In this document: piece by piece, positions 45,501 to 56,042 of the stretch
How the letters are laid out: every line of letters starts with the position of its first letter
How positions within the stretch are numbered: position 1 is the first letter of the stretch
Position numbers and translations under genes: made by a program
Assembly: GCA_028583605.1 (NCBI GenBank)
Contig: CM053325.1
Coordinates: 60,436,822-60,500,821 of the forward strand
Source: Dastarcus helophoroides
Lineage: Eukaryota; Arthropoda; Insecta; Coleoptera; Bothrideridae
Length of the DNA: 64,000 bases
Direction: 5' to 3'
The notes under the pieces: model-generated
What the model saw: only the letters and a program-made list of their open reading frames with translations
What the model was told of the DNA's origin: nothing
Database searches by the model: none

Positions 45501-47036
45501 TCTTAGAATTTTGACTTTTTTTCTGAAATTTTGGTCAAAATTAGCTCTATTTTCGAAATTTTGGCAAAATTAACTCCGGAAATTTCGAATTTTTATTAAA
45601 TTTCGACTTTTCTGCGAATTTCGATCTTTTTCTCAAAATGTCGATATTTTTCCTGTAATTTCGACTTTTTTACCTGAAATGTTTCTCAAAATTCGCTCTA
45701 TTTTTAAAATTGTTAAAATATTATCTTCCTCTGGGAATTTCGAATTTTTACTAATTTCGACTTTTTTCTCGAAATTTCGATCTTTTTCTCAAAATTTCGA
45801 TCTTTTCCTCAAAATGTCGATCTTTTCTCTTAAAATTTTGACTTTTTTTCCTGAAATGTTTCTCAAAATTCACTCTATTTTAGAAATCTCGATAAAATTA
45901 GCTCCCTCTGAGAATTTCGAATTTTTAATAAATTTCGATTTTCTTCTCAAAATTTCGATCTTTTTCTCAAAATGTCAATTCTTTTTCTTAAAGTTTCGAC
46001 TTTTTTTCTGAATTTTCGCTCAAAATTCGCGCTATTTCCGAAACTTCGGAAAAATCCACTCTTTTTGGGAATTTAAAATTTTTACTAATTTCGATTTTTT
46101 TTCAAAATTTTGATCTTTTTCTGAAAATGTCGATCTTTTCTTTTAAAATTTCGACTTTTTTTCCTGCAATTTTGCGCAAATTTCGTTCCATTTCCCAAAT
46201 TGTTTGTAAATTTCTACTTTCTTCTCGAAATTTCGATCTTTTTCTCAAAATGTCGATCTTTTTTCTTAAAATTTCGACCTTTTCCTGAAACGTCCCTCAA
46301 AATTCGTTCTATTTTTAAAATTTCGTTAAAATATTAACTCCCTCTGGGAATTTCGAATTTTTAATAAATTTCGACTTTTTTCTCAAAATTCCGATCTTTT
46401 TCTCAAAATTTCGATCTTTTTCGCAAAATGTCGATCTTTTCTCTTGAAATTTCGACCTTTTTTTCAGAAATGTTGCTCAAAATTCGTTCTGTGATCTAAA
46501 TTTCGATAAATTAACTCCCTCTGGGAATTTCGAATTTTTGGTAAATGTCGACCTTTTTCTCAAAATGTCGACTTTTTTCTCAAAATTTCGATTTTTATCT
46601 CAAAATTTCGATCTTTTTCTTAAAATGTCGACCTTTTCAATTAAAATTTAGACTTCATTTCCTGAGATTTTCCTTAAAATTCGCTCTGTTTCAGAAATTT
46701 GGACAAATTACCTACTGAAAATTTCGAATTTTTAGTTAATATCTACGTTTTTCTGAAAATTGCGATCTTTTTTCCAAAATGTCGATCTTGTTTATTGAAA
46801 TTTTGACTTTTTTTCCTAAAATTTTTTTCCAAATTCGCTCTATTTTCGAATTTTCGACAAATTTATCTTCCTCTGGGAATTTCGAATTTTTACTAAACTT
46901 CGGCTTTTCCTCGAAATTTCAATCTTTTCTGAAAAAAAAAGATCTTTTCTCTTGAAATTTCGACCCTTTTTCCTGAAATTTTGCTCAAGAGTCGTTTTGT
47001 TTTCGAAATTTGGACAAAATTAACATTCTCTGAGAA
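42571..47036. repeat. Large CGAAATTTCG-core satellite, 150-200-bp units
   Basis: About 27 units of the order CGACAAAATTAACTC - GGGAATTTCGAATTTTTAC - TCGATCTTTTTCTCAAAATG - TTTTTTTCCTGAAATTTTGC - CGCTCTATTTCCGAAATTTC. Unit starts fall at about 42584, 42752, 42909, 43117, 43573, 43716, 43885 and so on. The same family in the same orientation resumes at 59370-61300 inside the fimbrin intron. Confidence 0.92.
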
Positions 47037-47142
47037 TTTTGGTGGGGCGGACTGATTCCTGGTTATCTTCAAAAATTGAAATACAAATCTTGTCCCGTCC
47101 CCTTTCTTGGTTTCAGGGGATAAGATTTGTGTTTCATTTCCT
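47037..47142. mobile_element. Internally deleted fold-back MITE
   Basis: TTTTGGTGGGGCGGACTG, CTTCAAAAATTGAAATACAA, then CTTGGTTTCAGGGGATAAG of the opposite arm. The central part is gone. It lies inside the core satellite. Confidence 0.78.
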
Positions 47143-48740
47143 CTGAGAATGTGGAATTTTAACTTAATTTCGACCTTTTTTTCGAAATTTCGATCTTTTT
47201 CTAGAAATGTCGATGTTTTCCTTGAAATTTGGATTGTTTTCAAAGTTTGGCCTTTTGAAACTTTCGATTTTTACCACGGAAACCCCGTTTTTCTCGATAT
47301 TTCGATATTTTTCTAGTTTTCTAAGAAATTAGGTTTTTATTTTGAATATGATTTTTTCGAAAACTCCTACTTTATCTCAACACTGGTTTTATTATTCTTC
47401 ATGGTAGACCCTTATTGACCGGAAATATTATATATTTCCAAACTGGGCCTAAGAAATGTTAAATAAATTGAAAAAAACTGGTTTTATTTTCGTAATTTGT
47501 CTAAATTACGACCTTATATTAAAATTGGACAGTCTTCGAAATTGTGAATATTTTCTACAATTTCAGTCTTTTTTTCTTTTCCACGTTGAGATCCTTATTG
47601 ATTTGTCCTGAATTGCACATTTTTTATTTTATTTTCGCTTAGCGTTTTAAGAATCTTATAGTCTTGCGTCACAAAATGTTTTTCAAAAGTAAACAATTCG
47701 CCCATTTTCTTAAAATGTTTACTGTCCAGAAATTACAACCTTTTTTTTTTTAATTCGTCTTACTCTCGAAGTTTCAACTTGTTTCTCAAAATTAAATATC
47801 TTGTTTCTGGAAATTTATACTTAAAATTGAACTTTTTATCCAAAATTCGTTTGTTTCTAAAATTGAATTGAAATTTTAACGAAAATTGGAAAAATTCGGT
47901 ATTTTGAAATATTTTTTTTTTTGAATAAGGGAAAGAAGTTGCTACCAAATGTATTAAATAATTTATTAAAACCAAATAATATAAATGCTGTCATATTTTA
48001 CACTGCTAAAATCTTAGATTTTATAAAATGTAATAACTATTAAGATTTTATCAATGTTTTTCTGTAAATATGAAAAACACATTGTATAAATGCTTATGCT
48101 ATCAGTGTATACATCATAAAAATTACATACAATTTTTACACATACTGGGATACTAAGATGGCACTTGTTAAACCAAAAAAATTATAATTAAAATACATCA
48201 ATACAATTAAATAACTATTAGTAAAAGAAAAATTAGTGTGTATAATAAAAATACTACTAAAAAGTAAAAAATTGCACCTATACCCAAAAAATAAAACCAC
48301 TCTTTAAAACGATAATAAGAAAATCGAAAACGACGATAATAAGAAAATCGAAAATGGAATGGTAAGTTCCCAATCACAGTAAAAACAATTTCAATAAAGC
48401 TTAATACATACATTATGATCACTAGGATTTTTCTTACACCTATTTCTGTTGAAATAGTTTCATATAAAACGAATCGAATCCAATCGAATCGAAATGAGTG
48501 CATCAAAATCATAATTTAAAGTCGAGTTTTAAATGCCTTTTTAAATTATCCGTTCATGATAATCAAATTTGTACTTTCGTCTTTTTCTTTTGATATTAAA
48601 AATTATTTACACCCTTCATAATAAATAGTTTTTTAAAAATATAACTAAACGATAACCAGTACGAAAACCATATGTAAAAATTCTAAAAAAAATTACACCT
48701 TTCTTGCAGATACAAAGCAATGTTTTATGTATCTGCGTAT
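47143..48740. other. AT-rich intergenic sequence between the convergent genes
   Basis: The first 200 bp are satellite remnants, then mainly unique sequence. A minus-strand 101-codon frame (48207-48512) would be hydrophobic, but it is F-, Y- and L-biased and overlaps a short GATAATAAGAAAATCGAAAA duplication, so I do not call it a gene. Confidence 0.4.
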
Positions 48741-48775
48741 TGACCAATGTTTAAAAAAGAAACTTTCATAGTTTA

Positions 48776-49035
48776 TAATGTAACTTTCGGTTACAATGTA
48801 GCTGTCGATTACAATGTAGCTGTTGGTTACAATGTAGCTGTCGGTTACAATGCAGCTTTCGGTTACAATGTAGCTTTCGCTTACAAAGCAGCTTTCGGTT
48901 ACAATGTAGCTGTCAGTTACAATGTAGCTTTCAGTTACAATCTAGCTTTCGATTACAATGCAGCTTTCGGTTACAATGTAGCTTTCGATTAAAATGTAGC
49001 TTTCGGTTGCAATGTAGCTTTCAATTACAATGTAC
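48776..49035. repeat. 18-bp minisatellite (TTACAATGTAGCTTTCGG)
   Basis: About 14 tandem units with single-base variants (GTAGCTGTCGG, GCAGCTTTCGG). 18 bp is six codons, so the plus strand reads YNVAFG repeats through 81 codons (48747-48992). It lies 3' of the fimbrin gene and could be within or just beyond its 3' UTR. Confidence 0.93.
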
Positions 49036-49043
49036 TCATTGTC

Positions 49044-49049
49044 TTTATT
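49044..49049 (-). promoter_or_regulatory. Possible fimbrin polyadenylation signal
   Basis: AATAAA on the minus strand, about 235 bases after the fimbrin stop and just before the 18-bp minisatellite. Confidence 0.35.
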
Positions 49050-49282
49050 GATAAATCAAACTGTCTTCTACCCCGAAAATTAAAAAAATCAACCTACTGG
49101 AATGAAAATCTTCACATTCTTCTCTAATACTGATAAATATACTGGCATTTACACAATTGTCTACGACTCAATTTGGATAATTTTGAAACGAACACAAAAT
49201 TTTCCTCGGAATGCAATTTTTCATCAATTAGGAATAATTCTAGCTCTTAACTGCTATTACTTAGGATAAATATAGTACAAAA

Positions 49283-49468
49283 TTAGTGCGAATTATTATG
49301 GGAATTAACGCTGTCCATATTGGGAACATAGTCTAAAGCCATCAGGCAAGCGAATACGGTCATGACCATTTTGGGTTTCACTTCGGCAATGTCTTCTGGT
49401 AGAGCGTAGACTCGAGCGCCAGCTTTCCTCGACATGGATATCGCGTACTTGGCGTTCGCTAGTCGCTC
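49283..49468 (-). CDS. Fim: Fimbrin terminal exon: end of CH4
   Basis: 186 nt from an acceptor at CGTGTTCCAG to stop TAA. Encodes [20 protein letters not shown] and [15 protein letters not shown], near-identical to the end of plastin CH4. After CLM the vertebrate tail GKGLNRIK is replaced by a longer polar tail ([17 protein letters not shown]), which I take as an insect-type C-terminus. Phase 0 joins the preceding exon after GADEE. Confidence 0.92.
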   Translation of the reverse strand, partial: ERLANAKYAISMSRKAGARVYALPEDIAEVKPKMVMTVFACLMALDYVPNMDSVNSHNNSH

Positions 49469-49788
49469 CTGGAACACGTTTGGTACATTAGTCTAGGGTT
49501 TGAAATCCTGATAAAGCATTTTACTGATTTAAACCTACTCTGGGAACTTTTACCAACAAACGACAGCTTTTTACGATATTTTTCAATGAAAACTATTATG
49601 AAGCTAAAATGCCCGGTGTATGTAACTCAAAAGTGCCAAAATATAACAGGCTTCGTTGGATGAATCGATATGTAATTAAGCAAAAATTCTTTTCTGCAAA
49701 CTTAAACGATATGGCACGGTTTGATTCACCATAATAATAAGAGTGACAATCTTACAACAGCAACAAAAAACTGTAGAAAAAAACTCAC
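49469..49788 (-). other. Fimbrin last intron
   Basis: 320 bp, GTGAGT donor at 49788 and CAG acceptor at 49469. No repeat or gene recognised. Confidence 0.7.
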
Positions 49789-50324
49789 TTCCTCATCCGC
49801 CCCAGGTTTCACCAAGTCATAATTTATTGCCCCGGGCTTAATCGCATCAATTAAATCTATCACAACCTTAGCGTCCGCTATACTAGAATCCTGGAAATTG
49901 CGGATGGAAGACTTCTTTCCCGCCGTACTCAACTTGTTGTTAACCCACTGCACGATCTCCTTCTCCACGATAGGATTTCCACTGTCAGCCAACTGAGTCA
50001 AAATGGACAACGTATAGGCCCTCATCAATTGCCATATCAAAGCCAACGTTAAAGTTACGTTTCCTTCGTTGATATCTTGACCACCGATCCCGACCAGCGA
50101 AAATTTTATTTCCTTACCGAGTTCGACGGCGTAGTTACAATTTTCAAGCTTTTCGATGAACTTTTTCCTCGGGTTCGAAAACTTACTATGCACTTTGTTC
50201 CAATTCACAATTCCCGGCTTGATAATGTCGTACAATTGGAATATGACCAAACCGTCGGCCAAATCGGAATAAAGCCAATTCACATGGGGGGATACCCCCA
50301 TGGAATTTATCCAGTTTCTGTAGG
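49789..50324 (-). CDS. Fim: Fimbrin exon: CH3 and first part of CH4
   Basis: 536 nt after TTGTTGCAG. Starts with [77 protein letters not shown], then [20 protein letters not shown]. Every landmark of plastin CH3 and the start of CH4 is present and unbroken. The first codon (A|CC, Thr) is completed from the exon 11.8 kb upstream, restoring the REERT-(F/Y)RNW sequence of the family. Confidence 0.95.
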
Positions 50325-52330
50325 CTGCAACAATTAAGAATGTTGAATGAGGGTCAATCAATTACATTAAGAAGATGAGTGAAACGCGTTTGACGTTTAT
50401 AGCGAAATTTCAAGAAGGAAGTCGAATGCTAATTTAGAGAAAAAAACTATGAGATTGAGGTGAAAGTATTGGGAAATACCCAACTTTGCATTTTTTTCGA
50501 AATTTTGGCATCTGTATTTCTAGTTAAAGTGCCAAAACTTTCGCAAAAAAACTTAATTTGTTTTATAAAAATCTGAAGAGTTTAATTACTTTTTCTAAAA
50601 ATTTTGAAAGTTCAAGAATAAAGTTGACGATTTTCTATTAAAATGCAAATCTAATGTAAATTTTAAACTAATAAAATCCAAAATTTTTCTATAATCTCAA
50701 TCTCTAGCTGTCTAACCTTTTTCCTAACATTTCTTGAAACTGAAATTCGTTTTTATTAATTTCGAGTTTAAGAAAAATTAAAAATTCGAAAAAGGCAATA
50801 TAAGTAAAAATTCTGAAAATTTCTATTTTAATCTCGACTTATTCTCTAAAAAATTTACATTTTGGGTCGAAATTGCTGAAAAAGTGCCGAAAAATTCATT
50901 TTTATTGAAATATTTCGAATTTAAAATTGAAATTTAGTGTGATTTTAAACTAGAAAGCATTTTTGTAATCAGCTTTTTTTCTAAATGTTTCAAACTTAAA
51001 AATTATTTAAAATTAAAATATTGACAACAATTTCTTTAATGTTAAAACTAGAAAATTTGCGAAATGAGTAAAACTACCTATTTTATAGAAAAGTCCAATT
51101 TTGAAGTTACGAGTTTAGTTCAGAATTTCTAGAAAAAAGTTCAAATTTTGAAGCAAACAAAAACAAAAAGAATTTATAATCAACTTGGAATTTAGATTTT
51201 TAATTTGAACTTTTCAGTTTAAACTCGAAATTTTTTGTAGGAATTTCAAGTTTTTACTTTAAAATTTGCTCCTTATTTTCGAATTTTCTTGAAATATTAA
51301 TTTTTCTTTTTTAAAAGTTAGTTTTTCTTTATATTTTTTTATATGCAAATGACTTATTTCGAAATATTGGATTTTCTCAATTTTTCTTAAATCTAATGAT
51401 TCTTTTCAAAAATTTATAGAAATGTCGAGTTTTTTTAGACATAATTCCAAATATTTTTCAAAAGTTTTACTTTCTTCTTAAATAATCCTCTATAGAGACT
51501 TCGAATTTTTTTTCTAAATATTTTTTTAAGAAAGTTCTTTTTCAAAAGTTCGTGTTTAAAAAAATCGAATTTTTTTTTAAATTTCGACTTTTTTTCCTGA
51601 AATCGATTTTTTTTCAAAGTAAAAACATGTTTTAAAACCTTTGGAGGAATTTTGAATCGAATTATTCTTTAATTTTAAATGTTGTATACAAATTTCGAAG
51701 TTTTTCTTTAGAAAAATTTCACGACAAAGACCTTAACCCCAAATGATTCGTGTTTCCCCAAATTTCGAATTTAATGAAGTTTCTGACTTCTTCCAAATTT
51801 CATTTAAAGTTCAATGGTTCCTTTAAAATAGCCTTTTTAAAAATCCATGTTTAAAATCGAAATTTTCAAGCTCTTAAATTCCAGCATTTTTAAAAATAAA
51901 TTTCGATGACTCTTTTGACTTTTTTTATATTTTCAGTTTAAATGTGACAGTTTACCCCAGGGGGTGGTCAACAGGGGCCTGCAGGCCACATTCGGTCCAA
52001 TCGACATGCATCAAAATTTGTTCAAAATTTAAACTTTTCCCAAAATTAAAAAATTTCGGTTTTTGCAATTATTCAAACATTTTAAATTTTCCATTTTGAC
52101 CTTCCAATTTTGAGGGTAAAAATTTTTCCTTCAAAATTTCAAGCTTCATCGCAGGATTTTGATGCAGGTTTTTCCATAAGAAGTCGACATTTTACTCGAA
52201 AATTGACTTTTTTCTAAATCTACTGTCAGTTAATTTCAAAATTTCAACTTTCATCTCTTTGATTTATCAAAATTTTTGATTAACGTCGAAATGGCGCATA
52301 TTTACATGAGATTTCGAGTAAAAAATCAGT
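50325..52330. other. Degenerate AT-rich intronic repeat
   Basis: Heavily diverged AAATTTCGA phrases in both orientations. CAGGGGGTGGTCAACAGGGG at 51958 resembles a hAT-type terminus (CAGGGGTGGTCAAC class), but the partner end was not found. Confidence 0.4.
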
Positions 52331-52472
52331 ATCTCTCTGAAGATGATAGCTTGGCTGTCAAAACGAGTTAGAGCAACCTGTGTTGTGTTTTTTAATCTTT
52401 CTTGGTTTTAGGGGACCAAGATTTGTATTTCAATTTTTGAACATAACCAAGGACCAGTCCGTTCCACCAAAA
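52331..52472. mobile_element. Half of a fold-back MITE (right arm)
   Basis: Starts at the loop (GATGATAGCTTGGCTGTC) and runs through CTTTCTTGGTTTTAGGGGAC and AACCAAGGACCAGTCCGT to CCACCAAAA. The left arm is absent. Confidence 0.8.
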
Positions 52473-52589
52473 ATATAAAAAATCTTATTTTTTAAAATCT
52501 TTAGTCCCCCAAAAATTCGATATTTTTTACAATATATTTATTCAAAATCACCAAAATCTTTAAAAAAAAATAAAATTTTCGAAATGTTT

Positions 52590-53960
52590 ACCCTTGTTTA
52601 TAAAATTTGGGCCTAATTTCGAAAGAAAAAACTGAAAATATGGAAATTTCGATGAATATAAAATGTTAATTTTGAGTTAAAAGTCAACGTTTCCAGGAAA
52701 CCAAACTCTGAGAAAAATGTAAGGAAAAAACAAATTCTAAAAAAGTAATTTTCAGAAAAAAAAATTGAATTTTTCAATAGAAAGTCTGTTTTTGCAAAAT
52801 AAAGTCGAATTTTGGGAAAAGAGTTGAAATTTAAAAAAGACTGACTTGAAGATAAATTGAAATTTCGAGAAAAGGCCCAATTAAAAGAAAAACAACCCAT
52901 TTCTATCTCCAAATAGAACGATCTTTAAAAATGGATGAATATAACAAAAATTTTGAAATTTAAACAAAATGAGTCTCTCAAAAATTCGTTTTTTTTTAAA
53001 TCTTATTTAAAATCACCAAAATCTTAAACAAACTAAAATTTTTGAAATGTTTACCTTTGTTTATAAAACTTTGGGTAAATTTCGAAAAAAAAATCTGAAA
53101 ATATGAAAATTTAGAGGAACAAGATGTTGAATTTTGAATTAAAAGTAACATTTCTAAGAAACCAAACTTTGAGAAAATTGAATTATAGAAAAGTAATTTT
53201 TAGAAAACGAAAGTCAAATTTTCTAATAGAAAGTCTGTTTTTTAAGTCGAATTTGGAGAATAAAGTCGAAATTTTGAAAAAAGATCGGGAATGAAGTTGA
53301 ATTTTGAGTTATGTAATATTTTTAAAAAACCAAAATTTGAGAAAATTGAAAGAAAAAAGACAAATTTTAAAAAAGTAATTCTTAGAAAAAAAAGTTAAAT
53401 TTTCTAACAGAAAGTCTGTTTTTGAAAAAAGTCGAATTTTGGGAATAAAGTTGAAATTTTGAAGAAAAATCGAGAATGAAGTTGAATTTTGAGCTAAAAG
53501 CAACATTTCCAAAAAACCAAACTTTGAGAAAATCAAAAGAAAAAAGACCAATTCTAAAAAAGTAATTTTTAGAAAACAAAGTCAAATCTTCTAATAGAAA
53601 GTCTGTTTTTAAGTCGAATTTTGGGAATAAAGTTGAAATTTTGAAAAAAATAGAGAATAAAGTTGAATTTTGATTTAAAAATAACATTTCCAGAAAAAAA
53701 TTAAACTTTGAGAAAATTGAAAGAAAAAGGATAAATTTCAAAAAAGTGATTTGAAAAAAAAAATCAAATTTTCTAATAGAAAGTGTGTTTTTGCGTCGAA
53801 TTTTGGGAATAAGGTTGAAATTTTGAAAAAAGATCGGGAATGAAGTTAACATTTTGAAAAAGATCAATTTGGAAAATAAGTTGAAATTCTGAGAAAAAGC
53901 CCAATTAAATAGAAAACAATCCATTTCTATTTTCAAAGAAAACGAACTTTAAAAATGGAT
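52590..53960. repeat. About 184-bp tandem repeat
   Basis: TCTAATAGAAAGTCTGTTTTT-type landmark at about 52779, 53222, 53404, 53588 and 53772 (last spacings 182-184). Each is followed by GTCGAATTTTGGGAATAAAG and a CCAAACTTTGAGAAAAT segment. On the minus strand it gives F-, L- and N-rich frames (for example 53382-53936) that are not genes. Confidence 0.85.
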
Positions 53961-54133
53961 GAATATTTATAGAAAAATTCTGAAATTTAAATAAAATGAC
54001 GAATCTTCAGAAAAGTCGAATTGTGCAAAAATAAGGTTAAACTTTGAAAAAAAAATGGAAATTTCGGGATAAATGTTTACCTTTCGTCATAAAATTTCGA
54101 CTTAAATTCTCAAATGTGATTTAAGAAATTTCG

Positions 54134-54338
54134 TTTTAGCTTAGCAAGCCCAGATTTTAGGGTATCTAAATTATTATTCAAATAATAGAAAAAATTTACT
54201 TTTGAAAACTTTGACAAACGACCACAGCTTGTAGGGAATTTAAATTATTATTTAAATAACTGAAATTGTTTATTTTTAAAAAGTTTGACACACAACCACA
54301 ATTTAAATATTCTATAAACTGGGCTCGCTAAACTAAAA
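54134..54338. mobile_element. 205-bp MITE-like element with terminal inverted repeats
   Basis: Ends TTTTAGCTTAGCAAGCCCAG and, on the opposite strand, TTTTAGTTTAGCGAGCCCAG (18 of 20). The interior has two similar TAAATTATTATT(C/T)AAATAA segments. No coding capacity. The target duplication is not clear. Confidence 0.65.
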
Positions 54339-54529
54339 TAAATTTTTTGAAATAATTCTAGTCAATGATTCAAAAAAGGAAAAAATGGTGAAATTTCGGA
54401 AAAAAGACTTTCGAGAAAAAATCGAAAAGTCGAGAAGCATAAAATCCCACATTTTAACATAAAATGTCGACATTCCCAGAAAAAGCCAAACTTTGAGAAA
54501 TATTAAGAAACAGAAATTCCAAAAAAAAT

Positions 54530-54960
54530 CTGATTTTAAGTAAAAGATTTTTGGGAATACGGATGCTTCCAATAGAAAACAAAATGTTAAGAAAAAAGAC
54601 CCAGTTTGAGAATAAAATAAATTTTCGATAATTTACGAAAAAATATTAATTTTAAAATTTAGGAAAAATATCAATTAAAAATAGGTAAATTAAAAAAAAA
54701 TTTCTAAACTTTCAAAAAGTGGCAGAATTTTAAAAAAAGACAAATTTTGAGAGCAAAAGTCACAATTTTGATATAAAAAAACAAATCAAGGAAAAAGTCG
54801 AAATTTGCAAAAATACAAAAAGGTTACATTTTGAGGAAAAAGTCGAAATTTTCGGAGAAATTAACCTTTATAACAACCTTTTACGAGAAGAAAAACTCGA
54901 ATTTTGAAAAAAACACGAATTTTGAATCGAAATTGAAATTTCCAAAAACAGAAAACGAGA
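54530..54960. repeat. Direct duplication around the Penelope element, left copy
   Basis: GGATGCTTCCAATAGAAA, TTTTCGATAATTTACGAAAA, AAAAATAGGTAAATTAAAAA, GTGGCAGAATTT and CAAGGAAAAAGTCGAAATTT in this order, matching 61383-61840 at roughly 85%. Confidence 0.75.
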
Positions 54961-55452
54961 GATTTTACAACAGTTGAAATAACGAGTAAAGGATCGAAGC
55001 TTTAACAAAAAAAAATTAAATTTCCCATTAAAAAGTCAAAGTTTGAAACAAAAGTAGAATTTTGGGAACGAAGTCAGAATGTTGGGAACGAAGTCAAAAT
55101 TTTGTGAAAAAAAAGATAAATTTTGAAAATTAATTTAAAATTCAAAAAGAAAACCAATTTAAAAAATTCCAGCTTGTAAATTTCCAGAAAAAGACCGAAC
55201 CTTGAAAAGCGTATAATATCCCACAGAAAGCTAAATTTTGAGAATATAACTCAAGTTAAAAAAAGAACAAATATTGAAAAAAAATTGGTTAAAAGACGAA
55301 TTTCAAGGCAAAAGTCGAATAAACGAATTTCAACGCAAAAGTCGATAAAAGACGAATTTCAAGACAAAAGTCCTAATTTGTAAAAGCACAAAAGGTTAAA
55401 TTTTGAGAAAAAATGTCGAGATTTTGGGACAAATTTTTATCCTTTTTTAAGA

Positions 55453-55540
55453 AGGTGTTAGCGTGGCTGTCGAAACGCGTTAGTTGCGTGTTTTAATCTT
55501 TCTTGGTTTCAGGGGATAAGATTTGTATTTCAATCCTTTT
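55453..55540. mobile_element. Fold-back MITE fragment
   Basis: GCTGTCGAAACGCGTTAG then CTTTCTTGGTTTCAGGGG and GATTTGTATTTCAA. It is the centre and inner right arm only, with a deletion between. Confidence 0.7.
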
Positions 55541-56042
55541 TAAAAAAAGTTTGGAATTAATTTCGAGAAAAAAAGTCCAAATTGGGAAAAAATAAATTTC
55601 CAGGAAAAAACTGAAATTTCAAGAAATTCTACAAATGTCAAGTTTTGAGATGAAAATTGGATTTGTAGAAAAAATTAACTTCGAGAAAAATGAAGAAAAC
55701 AAAGACAAATTCGAAAGAAATTAAATTTTTTAGTAAAAGTTCAACTGAATGATGGCTGAGTTGTATTTTCCTTTAGAAAATCAACTTGTGAGAAAAAAAT
55801 CAAACTTTAGAAATAGTCACTAAAGCACTGAACTAAACACTGTGGCTTGTGATTAAGTCCAAAGAAGGTTTCACCCCTTTACCACATCGGCAATTAAATA
55901 AATAATTACGCGATACGTATTTCGCCAGCAGAACTGGCATTTTCAAGCGCACTAATCTTAAACGATTAGCAAAAGATGCATCGACGTCATCTGCATTGAG
56001 ATTCAAATCGATACTGGCGGTCTTTTGCTTTCTTTCCTATTT

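Noticed and set aside
42571..46011. F-, S- and L-rich 60-136 residue frames
   Set aside because: Core-satellite read-through; frames are not kept between units.
48207..48512. 101-residue hydrophobic minus-strand frame
   Set aside because: F-, Y- and L-biased as expected from AT-rich DNA, overlaps a local duplication, no homologue recognised and no splice or polyA context. Possible but unsupported.
51958..52012. Second hAT element (CAGGGGGTGGTCAAC end)
   Set aside because: Only one end is seen; no inverted partner or 8-bp duplication found.
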